Of a stretch of 64,000 bases of DNA, positions 41,764 through 50,303 are shown piece after piece. The notes beneath the pieces are model-generated. The model did not search any database. It was not told the origin of the DNA and saw only the letters and a list, made by a program, of their open reading frames with translations. A program made the position numbers and the translations under genes. Positions within the stretch are counted from its first letter, which is position 1. Each line of letters starts with the position of its first letter. The DNA comes from DATBJJ01 sp036556425 (lineage in GTDB: Bacteria > Acidobacteriota > Vicinamibacteria > Vicinamibacterales > 2-12-FULL-66-21), in assembly GCA_036556425.1 (NCBI GenBank), contig DATBJJ010000003.1, positions 11,373-75,372 on the forward strand. The letters are read 5' to 3'.

Positions 41764-42480
41764 ATGGTTACACACCCTGCCTACCCAACGGCCACGCACC
41801 ACCATCGGGGCGCTCAATCCAGCCTGGCAATATTGACACTCGTGCTTGCAAGCGCTGCACTGTGCGCTGCAACTGATACAGCTGCGCGGCAGGAGCCGCT
41901 TCCCGCTCTGCAGGAAGCGCCGCTCAAGCAGTACCGGGCGTTCCGAAAGATGCACGCGAAGAACGCGCGTTTCAATCAGGAAGCCTGGATCGAGGCGTGG
42001 ACCGAGCTGAACGGTACGACGTTCACCTACGAGATCACGAGCGAGCGCGGATCCGACTACATCAGGGACAAGGTACTGAAGACGCTGCTCGCGCGCGAGC
42101 AAGAGCTCGTCGTCAAGGGAGAGGCGGGACGCGCGGAGATCTGCGGCGCGAACTACCTGTTCGAGGAGTCGGAACCGCAGGATGACACCTTCCGCTACGT
42201 CCTCTTGAAGCCGCGACGCAAGGACATCCTGCTCGTCGACGGCAGAATGGTGCTGAACTCCGCCGGCACGCAGTTGCTGCGCGTGGAAGGCACGCTCGCG
42301 AAGAACCCGTCGTTCTGGACGAGCAGCGTGAACATCGTGCGGGAGTTCGCGCACTTCGACGGCGTCCGCGTACCGGTCGCGACTGCCACGATTGCGAAGC
42401 TGAAGTTCGCCGGGCAGGCGCACATGGACGTGAGCTACGAGTACGAGTCGGTGAACGGCCGTCCCGTTCGATCCAACTAA
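41764..42480 (+). CDS. Exported hypothetical protein, LolA-like beta fold
   Basis: 238 aa. A hydrophobic segment (LAILTLVLASAALCAATDTA, about 21-40) marks export. The rest is predicted beta-rich: EAWTELNGTTFTYEITSERG, EICGANYLFEESEPQDDTFR, YVLLKPRRKDILLVDGRMVL, VPVATATIAKLKFAGQAHMD. The pattern of strands and the sentence-like order (define property, compute, adjust) resemble outer-membrane lipoprotein-sorting/LolA-type proteins common in Acidobacteriota. No catalytic motif is seen. It precedes the YHS/LolA gene by 107 bp and may work with it. The start is uncertain; the ATG used is 22 residues before the hydrophobic segment. Confidence 0.6.
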   Translation: MVTHPAYPTATHHHRGAQSSLAILTLVLASAALCAATDTAARQEPLPALQEAPLKQYRAFRKMHAKNARFNQEAWIEAWTELNGTTFTYEITSERGSDYIRDKVLKTLLAREQELVVKGEAGRAEICGANYLFEESEPQDDTFRYVLLKPRRKDILLVDGRMVLNSAGTQLLRVEGTLAKNPSFWTSSVNIVREFAHFDGVRVPVATATIAKLKFAGQAHMDVSYEYESVNGRPVRSN

Positions 42481-42520
42481 CCCACCTTCGTCCCGCGATC
42501 CGACCCACCCTGGCTTTCTC

Positions 42521-42555
42521 TTGACAATCTACAAGAGCGGCTTCTATGCTCTTGT
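42521..42555 (+). promoter_or_regulatory. Promoter with overlapping inverted-repeat operator
   Basis: TTGACA (42521-42526) and TATGCT (42545-42550) are 18 bp apart. ACAAGAGC (42531-42538) and GCTCTTGT (42548-42555) form a perfect inverted repeat covering spacer and -10. TCTACAAGA occurs at the left arm and again near 42562. A repressor site is likely; the CTACA core recalls BlaI/CopY operators. Confidence 0.65.
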
Positions 42556-42587
42556 CGTTCGTCTACAAGACGCCGGAGGCGCTCGCC

Positions 42588-43703
42588 ATGAAGTCCTTCT
42601 TCCGCATGATGATCCTCGTTCTGGCTCCGGCCGCGATCGCTGCGCAGACGCCCGGCGGCGCTCCGCCGGACGCGTTGGACGGCCTCGATCCGGTGATGCT
42701 CGTCCAGGGCAAGGAGGTCGAAGGGAAATCCGCGTTCAGCCTCGCCCACGGACCGTTCACGTACCTCTTCTCGACGGCCGAGACGAAAGCGGCGTTTCAA
42801 CGCGAGCCCGCGAAGTACGAGATTCAGCTCGGCGGGTTGTGCGCGCGCATGGGAAAGACCACCGGCGCGAATCCGGCCGACTACCTCGTGTACAAGGGAA
42901 AGATCTACGTCTTCGGCAGCGACGAATGCCACAAACGCTTCGCGGCGAATCCGGAGAAGTATCTGCCCTCCGCGCGCGTTCCGCTCACCGCGTCGCGTGC
43001 GCTGCTGACGAAGGGCCAGCAACTGATCGAGGACGCGGCGCGCGCCGTCGGCGATCCGAAGGCGATCGACGCGGTCACGACGTACATCGAGACGTTCTCG
43101 CAGGTCCAGAAGCGCGCGATTGGCGAGGTCAACGTCACGACGAAAACAACGTGGAGCTTTCCTGGGCGCGTCCGTCAAGAACGGGCGATGTCGATGACCG
43201 GCAAGACAATGTCGTCGGCGACGGTTCTCGCACCCGACGGCATGTGGTTCGTCACCGGCGGCGGGCAGGCGTATCCGATGCCCGCGGCGGGACGCGATAG
43301 CCTCGAACAAGACTTCGGCCGCCATCCGTTTGCGCTGTTGAAAGCGCGGAAGAGTACAGGGCTCAAGGCCGCGTCAGTTGGCCCGGCGCGAATCGAAGGC
43401 GCGGACGTCGAACAAGTACGCGTGGCCACGGCTCGATTCGACATCACCGTGAACCTCGACGCCCAGCGCAGGATTCACAGCATTCGCTTCAACGATCGCA
43501 ACGGCGAAGGCATCTACGGCACCTATACCCTCCTTTACTCCGACTACAAGACGGCCGATGGCCTGACGCTGCCGCGCACGGTTCGCGCGCTGTTCGACGG
43601 CCAGCCGGATCCGATCTCGTCCTGGACGGTCGACTCGATCGCGATCAACACGCCGGTCGATCCTTCGATGTTCGCGCCGAAGGCATCCGAGCCCGGGAAA
43701 TGA
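42588..43703 (+). CDS. Secreted YHS-like/LolA-like fusion protein
   Basis: 371 aa. Signal peptide 1-20 (MKSFFRMMILVLAPAAIAAQ). Residues about 32-90 resemble a YHS metal-binding domain (GLDPVMLVQGKEVEGK, YLFSTAETKAAFQREPAKYE), and residues about 100-126 repeat the pattern (YLVYKGKIYVFGSDECHKRF, NPEKYLP). From about 150 on there is a LolA-like domain (TTKTTWSFPGRVRQERAMSM, LTLPRTVRALFDGQPDPISS, ending NTPVDPSMFAPK). YHS domains bind metal in copper or N2O proteins; here the Cys and Met residues (LCARM, SDECH) could do so. GGAGG precedes ATG 42588. It overlaps the next gene by ATGA. Confidence 0.75.
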   Translation: MKSFFRMMILVLAPAAIAAQTPGGAPPDALDGLDPVMLVQGKEVEGKSAFSLAHGPFTYLFSTAETKAAFQREPAKYEIQLGGLCARMGKTTGANPADYLVYKGKIYVFGSDECHKRFAANPEKYLPSARVPLTASRALLTKGQQLIEDAARAVGDPKAIDAVTTYIETFSQVQKRAIGEVNVTTKTTWSFPGRVRQERAMSMTGKTMSSATVLAPDGMWFVTGGGQAYPMPAAGRDSLEQDFGRHPFALLKARKSTGLKAASVGPARIEGADVEQVRVATARFDITVNLDAQRRIHSIRFNDRNGEGIYGTYTLLYSDYKTADGLTLPRTVRALFDGQPDPISSWTVDSIAINTPVDPSMFAPKASEPGK

Positions 43704-44956
43704 CGACGCTGCGTCTCTCGCTCCTCGTGAGCGCGGCGCTGCTCACGGGATCCGAAGCGGCGACGGACACGACGTCGTGGCCGCAATGGGGCGGCCCCGC
43801 GCGCAACTTCGTCGTCGACGCGCGTCCGCTCGCGACGACCTGGCCGGCCGGCGGTCCACGCAAGCGTTGGCGAAAGGCGATCGGCGACGGCTTCTCCTCG
43901 ATCGTCACCGACGGTCGAGCGGTGTACACGCTCTATCGCGACGGCACCAACGACGTCGCCATCGCGCTCGACGCGGCAACGGGCGACGTCCTCTGGCAGA
44001 CGCGCTACGAGGCGCCGTTCGTCGAAACATGCTCCGAGCGCCTGGGACCCGTTCCACGTGCCGCTCCGTTGTTGGCGAGCTCGCGCGTCGTGACGGTCAG
44101 CGCGGGCGGGCTGATGAACAGCTTCAATCGCGCGACCGGTCAGCGCCTGTGGAGCGTCGATCTTCACGCCGGCGACGCGCAAGCCGTGCGCGCGTGCGGC
44201 TACGCGTCGAGTCCTCTCGCGTTCGAGGATCTCGTGATCACCACGGCAGGCGGAACGGGACGCGGCGTGATCGCGATCAAGAGTGCGACCGGCGAAATCG
44301 CCTGGAAGTCGCAGGACTTTCAGAACGCATACTCGTCGCCGCTGCTGATCGATCTCGACGGGCAGCCCGAGGTCGTCGTCTTCACATATGGGGAAGTCTC
44401 AGGCTTGAATCCGCGGACGGGAGCGCTCGAGTGGACGCATCCCCATGCCGCGGATCAGGGCGTCAACGTCGCGACGCCCGTATGGGGAAAGGACAATCTG
44501 CTGTTCGTGTCTTCGGCGTACAACGGCGGAAGCCGCGTGCTGAAGCTCGCGAGATCGAACGGCAGGGTGTCCGTTCAGGAGGTGTGGGCGAACCGGCGGG
44601 TCCGGATCCACTTCGGGAACGCCGTCCGGATCGGCGACAACCTCTACGCGTCGAATGGCGACTTCGGCGCCGCGCCGTTCGCCGCCATCGACGTGAAGAC
44701 CGGCGACATCGTGTGGCGCGATCGGAGCGTCGCCCGATCGACACTCATCGCCGCCGGCGACAAGCTGCTGATCCTCGACGAAGACGGCACGCTCGCGCTC
44801 GCAACGCCGACGGGCACGGGCCTGACGGTGCTCGCGAAAGCGGCCGTCCTCGACGGACGGTCGTGGACCGTTCCGGCGCTCAGCGGATCGACGCTCTACG
44901 CGCGCAACGGAAAAGAGATCGTCGCGCTCGATCTCAGTCCGTCCGCAATGCCGTAA
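43700..44956 (+). CDS. Exported PQQ-like beta-propeller protein
   Basis: 418 aa. A signal peptide (MTTLRLSLLVSAALLTGSEA) precedes SWPQWGGPARNF and WD40/PQQ-type repeats: DAATGDVLWQTRYEA, NRATGQRLWSVDLHA, KSATGEIAWKSQDF, NPRTGALEWTHPHA and DVKTGDIVWRDRS, five or more blades with the A-T-G-x-x-x-W motif. BamB-like and PQQ dehydrogenase-like propellers share this; no catalytic Asp or calcium site can be assigned. Its ATG overlaps the YHS/LolA stop by four bases, so they are translationally coupled. The last 23 bp overlap the convergent permease gene. Confidence 0.88.
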   Translation: MTTLRLSLLVSAALLTGSEAATDTTSWPQWGGPARNFVVDARPLATTWPAGGPRKRWRKAIGDGFSSIVTDGRAVYTLYRDGTNDVAIALDAATGDVLWQTRYEAPFVETCSERLGPVPRAAPLLASSRVVTVSAGGLMNSFNRATGQRLWSVDLHAGDAQAVRACGYASSPLAFEDLVITTAGGTGRGVIAIKSATGEIAWKSQDFQNAYSSPLLIDLDGQPEVVVFTYGEVSGLNPRTGALEWTHPHAADQGVNVATPVWGKDNLLFVSSAYNGGSRVLKLARSNGRVSVQEVWANRRVRIHFGNAVRIGDNLYASNGDFGAAPFAAIDVKTGDIVWRDRSVARSTLIAAGDKLLILDEDGTLALATPTGTGLTVLAKAAVLDGRSWTVPALSGSTLYARNGKEIVALDLSPSAMP

Positions 44957-47588
44957 GCGGATCGACGCGGGTCGCGCGCGTCGCAGGCACGAAGCAGGCC
45001 GCCAATCCCACGGCCGCGAGGACGAGGCACACCACGGCGAACGTGATCGGATCGCCGGGCGTGATCTCGAACAGCAGCGTCTGCAGGAAGCGCGACCCCG
45101 CGGCCGCGCCAATCAAGCCAAACGCGAGCCCCGTCGCGATGACGACCGAGCCTTCTCGCAGCACCATGCGGCGAATCGCGGGCGCATCCGCTCCGAGCGC
45201 CATGCGCAGGCCGATCTCCCTCGTCCGCTGCGTCGTCGTGAAGCTGATGATGCCGTAGATGCCGCTCGCGCACAGGATGAGCGCGACGAGCGCGAACGCC
45301 GACATCACCGTCATGCTGAACCGCTGGCGAACGAGCGACGCGTGCACGAGCCGGTCGACGATCGCGGTGTCGTAGATCGGCTGCATCGCATCGACGCTCC
45401 AGATTTGCCGCTTGACGCCGTCGATGAGCGCGGCGGACTCGCCGCTTCCCCGCACGACATACGTCATCGATCCGAACGGCATCTGGGCGAGCGGGAAGAA
45501 CACTTCGGCGCGCGGCGCGACATCGAGCGCCTCGTGCCGAATTTGACTCACGACGCCGACGATCTCGGCCTCGACCGGTTTTCCCTGCCACGCGACCTTG
45601 AATCGGCGTCCGATCGGACTCTCGTCTGGCCACTCTCGGCGCCGTAGCGCGTCGCTGATCACGGCGACTCGCGGCGAGGTTTCGCTGTCACGATCGTCCA
45701 ACAGCCGTCCTTCGCGCAGCGGAATCGACATCGCGCGGAAATAACCAGGCGTCGCGATCGTGACGTAAGCGTTGGTTCGTTCGATGTCTCCTGCAGGCGG
45801 CCGGCCGACGATCTCGAAGTCGCCGCGGATGTTGATGTTCGACATTGCAAACGGCATCGCCGAGACCGCGCCTGCGGCGTCGACGCCGGGCAGCGCTTGC
45901 ATTCGTTCGATCGTCGAGCCAAAGAAACCGCGCAGGTCCGCCGCTGTAGGATGCCGATTGTTGGCAAACACCTGCGCCGTCACGACGTTTGCCCCGTTGA
46001 AACCGGGATCGACGGACAGCAGGCGCTCGAAACTTCTCACCAAGAGACCCGCGCCAGAGAGGAGCACCAGGGCGATGGCCACCTCGGCGGACACGAGGCC
46101 GCGGCGAAGCGTTCCGCGCGGCCCTTCCGACTGGCGCTCACGAAGACCGTCGCGGCCAGCGCGCGAAAACTGGAGAGCGGGTATCAGACCGAACGAGATC
46201 GCCGTAACGGTCGTGAGCCCCAGCGCGAACAACAGCACCCGGCCGTCGATCGCTGCAGCCTGCAGGCGAAGAACCCCGCCCGGCGCAATCGCGACGATGG
46301 CGCGGAGGCCGAGGTGCGCCACGGCAACCCCGAGCGTTGCCGCGACGGCCGCCAGCAGCAAACTTTCCGCAACGAGCTGACGGATCAACCTCACCCGGCC
46401 CGCGCCCAGCGCGGAGCGGATCGCAAACTCGCGGCTGCGCTCGATGCCACGCGCCAACAACAGGCTCGCGACGTTGGCACAGCCGATGCCGAGGACGAGG
46501 ACGACGGCGGCGAACATCAGAAACAGCGGACGGCTCACGCCCCCGGTGAGGTGCTCGCGGAATGGAACGACGACCGCGGTCGTCGTCGCGTTGGTGCGCG
46601 GATTCTCTTTCGTCAGCTCGGCGGAAATACGATCCATTTCACTCTGCGCCTGCTGGACCGTCACGCCCGGCGCCAGCCTCGCGACGACGTTCCACCAGGC
46701 GCTCGCGCGAATGCGCTTTTCATACTCCTGGACCACCTTGGGGGTCCAGACCGAGAGCTCGCTGCGGCGCGGAAGGAACTGCGGCGCGAACGTCGCGGGG
46801 AGCACGCCGACGATCGTCCAGGGCTCGTTGTCCAGACTGATCGCCTTGTTGATCACGTCGGGATTGCCGCCGTAGCGCGATTGCCAGAACGCATACGTGA
46901 TGACGACGGCACGGCGTCCGCCCGGGCGATGCTCGTCGGAAAGAAAACCGCGGCCGATGGTCGGCTTCATGCCAATCGCATCGAAGAAGTCTTCGGTGAC
47001 CTGCGCGCCGAAGAGCACCTCGGGCGTGGTGCCGCCGGTGTAAGTCCGTGAGTACGGAACCATCGCGGCGAAGGACGAGAACGATCGCGTGCGCTCCCGC
47101 CAATCGAGAAAGTTCGCGGGTGCGACGTCCTCCCGTTCAGTCGCCTGCGACGCCTTTTGTTGCCAGAGCGTGACGATGCGATCGGCGTCCTGATACGGCA
47201 ATGGCTTCAGGAACAACGTGTCGAGCAGCGCGACGATCGACACGGTTCCGCCGATGCCGAGCGCCAGGATGAAGACGGCGGCGATCGTGAACGACGGCGC
47301 TTTTGCGAGCATGCGCACGCCGTGACGCAGATCGTGGACGACATCGGCGTCCGCGGTGAATTGGCGGCGAAGCCAGGCGGCGTCGGGGAAGGCGCCGAGC
47401 GCGCGGCGAAACAGGTCCATACGCGTCCTCCAATCCAAGCGATCGCGGCGATCCAGCAGATCCCAGCGATACCGCACCTCGTTCTCCCATTCGGCGCGCC
47501 AATCGGCGCGAGACGCGCGCGGCACCACGACGGCGCACGCACGAACGACCGCAAGGCAGGCGCGAAGCGCGATCGGATCGCGATTCAT
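44934..47588 (-). CDS. Duplicated MacB/FtsX-type ABC permease (ADOP family)
   Basis: 884 aa, the longest of three copies. The N-terminal soluble head (1-105) contains ADWRAEWENEVRYRWDLLDR and DVVHDLRHGVRMLAKAPSF, then TM1 (FTIAAVFILALGIGGTVSIV), a MacB periplasmic domain, FtsX helices (VVLVLGIGCANVASLLLARG), a second periplasmic domain (about 530-740) and the terminal FtsX block ending RVDPLTALRTD. No ATPase gene is adjacent, as usual for this family. Four bp separate it from the padR gene upstream, so both form an operon. Function inferred only from MacB/FtsX relatives. Confidence 0.9.
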   Translation of the reverse strand: MNRDPIALRACLAVVRACAVVVPRASRADWRAEWENEVRYRWDLLDRRDRLDWRTRMDLFRRALGAFPDAAWLRRQFTADADVVHDLRHGVRMLAKAPSFTIAAVFILALGIGGTVSIVALLDTLFLKPLPYQDADRIVTLWQQKASQATEREDVAPANFLDWRERTRSFSSFAAMVPYSRTYTGGTTPEVLFGAQVTEDFFDAIGMKPTIGRGFLSDEHRPGGRRAVVITYAFWQSRYGGNPDVINKAISLDNEPWTIVGVLPATFAPQFLPRRSELSVWTPKVVQEYEKRIRASAWWNVVARLAPGVTVQQAQSEMDRISAELTKENPRTNATTTAVVVPFREHLTGGVSRPLFLMFAAVVLVLGIGCANVASLLLARGIERSREFAIRSALGAGRVRLIRQLVAESLLLAAVAATLGVAVAHLGLRAIVAIAPGGVLRLQAAAIDGRVLLFALGLTTVTAISFGLIPALQFSRAGRDGLRERQSEGPRGTLRRGLVSAEVAIALVLLSGAGLLVRSFERLLSVDPGFNGANVVTAQVFANNRHPTAADLRGFFGSTIERMQALPGVDAAGAVSAMPFAMSNINIRGDFEIVGRPPAGDIERTNAYVTIATPGYFRAMSIPLREGRLLDDRDSETSPRVAVISDALRRREWPDESPIGRRFKVAWQGKPVEAEIVGVVSQIRHEALDVAPRAEVFFPLAQMPFGSMTYVVRGSGESAALIDGVKRQIWSVDAMQPIYDTAIVDRLVHASLVRQRFSMTVMSAFALVALILCASGIYGIISFTTTQRTREIGLRMALGADAPAIRRMVLREGSVVIATGLAFGLIGAAAGSRFLQTLLFEITPGDPITFAVVCLVLAAVGLAACFVPATRATRVDPLTALRTD

Positions 47589-47592
47589 GGCC

Positions 47593-47916
47593 TCAGATTC
47601 GCGACGGCTTCAGCCGCCGCGGCACGACCGCTTGGTCCAGCGCGCGATAGCGTTGAACGGCATCGGCGAGCATCGCTTCACCCGCCGGCGTAATCTCGTA
47701 GTAGCGACGCGGCGGCCGCTGTTCGCGCTGCGCGGCGGCCGCTTTCTCCCAGGTGGATGTCAGGAGCCCCTCCCGGTCCAGCCGGCGCAGGATCGGGTAG
47801 ACCGTGCCGCTCGGCAGGCCGGTCGCGTCCATGATGTCGAACCCGTAATGCGACGCTCTGGCGAGCGCCTGGAGGACCAGCGCCGTCGGGTAGGTCAGAT
47901 TCAGCCGTGGAGACAT
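47593..47916 (-). CDS. PadR-family transcriptional repressor
   Basis: 107 aa from ATG 47916. The PadR winged helix is shown by LTYPTALVLQALARASHYG, FDIMDATGLPSGTVYPILRR and LDREGLLTSTWEKAAAAQ, with PPRRYYEITPAGEAMLADAV after the wing. AGGG lies nine bases upstream of this ATG; ATG 47922 and TTG 47925 are alternatives. It heads an operon with the 884-aa permease. A short dyad CTATGTAG near 47928-47935 could be an operator; it is less perfect than the one before the other padR gene. Confidence 0.9.
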   Translation of the reverse strand: MSPRLNLTYPTALVLQALARASHYGFDIMDATGLPSGTVYPILRRLDREGLLTSTWEKAAAAQREQRPPRRYYEITPAGEAMLADAVQRYRALDQAVVPRRLKPSRI

Positions 47917-48027
47917 GATCATCAACCCTATGTAGAGTTCTATTCAGGTATAGACGGAAATGAGCGACGAAGAGTTGGCGGGGTAATATCGCGGCAGGGC
48001 GGCAAACTTCATGCAACCAGCCCGAGT

Positions 48028-48528
48028 ATGAGCGCCTCCGCGGTGCGCGCGATTGGCCTGACGGTCACCGCCCTTTACGCAGGGCTCATCGTCTGGCTCT
48101 ACGCGGCCCAGCCCCAGACCGTCGCGCAGGTGACCGGCGGCCTGACGTCCACCATCGGCGCGTACCGGATCGATCAGCAGGCCTTCGACGACGGCCTGTC
48201 GTTCTTCCGTGAAGACAAGTTCATCGAGGCGCGCGCGGCGTTCGCCCGCGCGGATCCCGCCCAGCGCGATGCGCGGACCGAGTTCTACATCGCGTACTCG
48301 TACTACCGCGAAGGCTGGGGACGGCTTTACAGCGACGACGCGCTCTACAAGCAAGGTCTCGCCGCAGTGGATAAAGCCATTGCCCTCGCCCCGAACAATC
48401 GGCTCGTCGTCGACGACGCGCTGCTAGGGTTGCATTCGGCGGACGAGCTCCGCGCGGAGCTCCTGCGCGGCCTTACGCGCGACGCGTCGGATCTCAACCC
48501 GCTCGGCGTGTTGAGGCCGAGAAAATGA
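48028..48528 (+). CDS. Membrane-anchored TPR-like protein
   Basis: 166 aa. A signal-anchor helix (residues 8-27, AIGLTVTALYAGLIVWLYAA) is followed by helical pairs of TPR type: YRIDQQAFDDGLSFFREDKF, EARAAFARADPAQRDARTEF, YIAYSYYREGWGRLYSDDAL and YKQGLAAVDKAIALAPNNRL. TPR domains bind partner proteins; this one would sit at the periplasmic face. Its last bases overlap the start of the next gene (ATGA), so the two proteins are translationally coupled and probably act together. No other function is evident. Confidence 0.7.
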   Translation: MSASAVRAIGLTVTALYAGLIVWLYAAQPQTVAQVTGGLTSTIGAYRIDQQAFDDGLSFFREDKFIEARAAFARADPAQRDARTEFYIAYSYYREGWGRLYSDDALYKQGLAAVDKAIALAPNNRLVVDDALLGLHSADELRAELLRGLTRDASDLNPLGVLRPRK

Positions 48529-50303
48529 GGCCGCTGCGCGAAGCGCTGATCGTGCCGTGCCTCTTCCTGACCGTCGCGCTCCTGGGCGGCCTGCGGCTCG
48601 GCGATCGCGTGCGGCTCATTCCGCCGCCGCTCATCGCGCTCGTGTTGGGCATACTGCTGATCGCCGCGCTCGTGCGATCGCACGCGCTCGTGCCGGATCG
48701 GCTGATGCGGCAGTCGCGAACGCCTCTCGAGAACGTGTCGGGACTCACCGTTCTCCTCACACTTTTCATCGCGTCCGCGCAGGTCTTCAATCTCGTCACG
48801 CCCGATCGCGGACTCCTGCATCTTCTCGTGAGCGTGTTCTTCTTCGTGCAGTTGCTCACCGCGCTCACGGCGGTTCGCGATCGCCTGTCGATGCTGCGCG
48901 GCCTGGCCGTCCTCCTCGGGTCGGCGTTCGTGCTGCGATTCATCGCGCTCGAATCGTTGTATGCACCCGGGCGGGGTTTGATGAAACGCGTCATGACGGC
49001 GCTCCTCGAAGGATTCACGCTCGGCGCGCTCGAGTACGAACCGTCCGGCGCGGCAACCGGCTATGTGGCGTTCGCGGCGCTGATCTTGTTTTTGATCGGC
49101 CTGGTGCTGGTCGGACGGAGCCCGGAGCGACCGGTCGCGAACGGCATGGTCGTGTTCCGCGATGCGCCGACCGACATCGTGTCCACGTCGCTGCTGTTGC
49201 CGCTGTGTCTCGCGCTTGCGCCGCTGACGCTGACGGCATGCCGGCCGATAGAAGAATCGGCGGCGGCGCGTGTATCCGGCACCGCCGGCGGCACCGTCGA
49301 TCGCGATGCGCTCCTCGCGACCGCTCGCGTGTGGGAACCGCCCGCCGTGCCGATCGCCAACGCGCAGCTCGGCGAGAATCCGTCGGCGCCTTGGCCGTTC
49401 CGCACGACGGGTGACGTCACGTGCCGCTTCGTCGTCGCGCCCGTGAATGGCACGACGTCGAAGTTCAACTGTGAGCTGCCAAGCGGCGAGATCGTGAAGG
49501 TGAAGTACGGCGCCCACAACCCGGAGCTCTTCGCCGAAGTCGCGGCCACGCGCTTGATCGCCGCGCTCGGCTTCCCCGCCGACCGCATGTATCTCGTCGC
49601 GCGCGTCCGGTGCAACGGATGTCCGAGGTTTCCGTTTCAATCGCTCCGCTGCCACGCGCGGACGCCGCTCGGCAGCGCCTGCTTCGCGGGCGGCCTCGAC
49701 GCAACCGAGTCGGTCGACTTCGCGCCGGCGGTGATCGAGCACAGGCTCGAACGGGAGGCCATCGAGACGTCCACGATGCAGGGATGGGCGTGGTACGAGC
49801 TCGATCGACTCGATCCGGCTCGTGGAGGATCGCCACGCGCGCACGTCGACGCGCTTCGACTGTTGGCGGTGCTCCTGTCGCACTGGGACAACAAAGCCGA
49901 GAATCAGCGGCTCGTCTGCCGCACCGCCGGAACAGCCTGCAATCAGGCGATGGTGATGATGCACGATCTTGGCGCGACCTTCGGTCCCACGAAGCTCGAT
50001 CTGCACAATTGGAAGCACGCGCCCGTGTGGATGGATCGCGCCCGCTGTCTCGTCAGCATGGAACACCTTCCGTTCCGCGGCGCGACATTCCCCACCGTCC
50101 GGATCTCGGAGGAAGGTCGAACGATGCTGCTCGGGCTCCTCGAGCAGTTGTCGCCGCGTCAAATGCGTGAGCTCTTCGAGGGTTCGGGCGTGTCCGGCTT
50201 CGATGGCGTCAGCGGCGAAGGCCGCGATCCCGACGCGTGGGCACGCGTGTTCGCCGGCAAGGTTCGTGAGATTCGCGGCGGCGGCCCGTGCTCAGGATCC
50301 TGA
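48525..50303 (+). CDS. Membrane protein with extracytoplasmic kinase-like domain
   Basis: 592 aa, no family recognised by name. Residues 1-240 hold six to eight helices, ending in a segment with LALAPLTLTAC. Residues 290-590 show a protein-kinase-like pattern: VKVKYG with Lys325/Lys327 (ATP lysine), ELFAE with Glu334/Glu338 (helix C), SHWDNKAENQRL with D455, K457 and N460 in the D-x-K-x-x-N spacing of a catalytic loop, and MMHDLGATFG with D481 like a DFG motif. The layout recalls Fam20, HipA or PI4-kinase-type atypical kinases. Ten cysteines, including CNGC at 363-366, suggest disulfides outside the cytoplasm. It overlaps the TPR gene by ATGA and the convergent phosphatase gene by 12 bp. Kinase activity is inference. 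Confidence 0.6.
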   Translation: MRPLREALIVPCLFLTVALLGGLRLGDRVRLIPPPLIALVLGILLIAALVRSHALVPDRLMRQSRTPLENVSGLTVLLTLFIASAQVFNLVTPDRGLLHLLVSVFFFVQLLTALTAVRDRLSMLRGLAVLLGSAFVLRFIALESLYAPGRGLMKRVMTALLEGFTLGALEYEPSGAATGYVAFAALILFLIGLVLVGRSPERPVANGMVVFRDAPTDIVSTSLLLPLCLALAPLTLTACRPIEESAAARVSGTAGGTVDRDALLATARVWEPPAVPIANAQLGENPSAPWPFRTTGDVTCRFVVAPVNGTTSKFNCELPSGEIVKVKYGAHNPELFAEVAATRLIAALGFPADRMYLVARVRCNGCPRFPFQSLRCHARTPLGSACFAGGLDATESVDFAPAVIEHRLEREAIETSTMQGWAWYELDRLDPARGGSPRAHVDALRLLAVLLSHWDNKAENQRLVCRTAGTACNQAMVMMHDLGATFGPTKLDLHNWKHAPVWMDRARCLVSMEHLPFRGATFPTVRISEEGRTMLLGLLEQLSPRQMRELFEGSGVSGFDGVSGEGRDPDAWARVFAGKVREIRGGGPCSGS

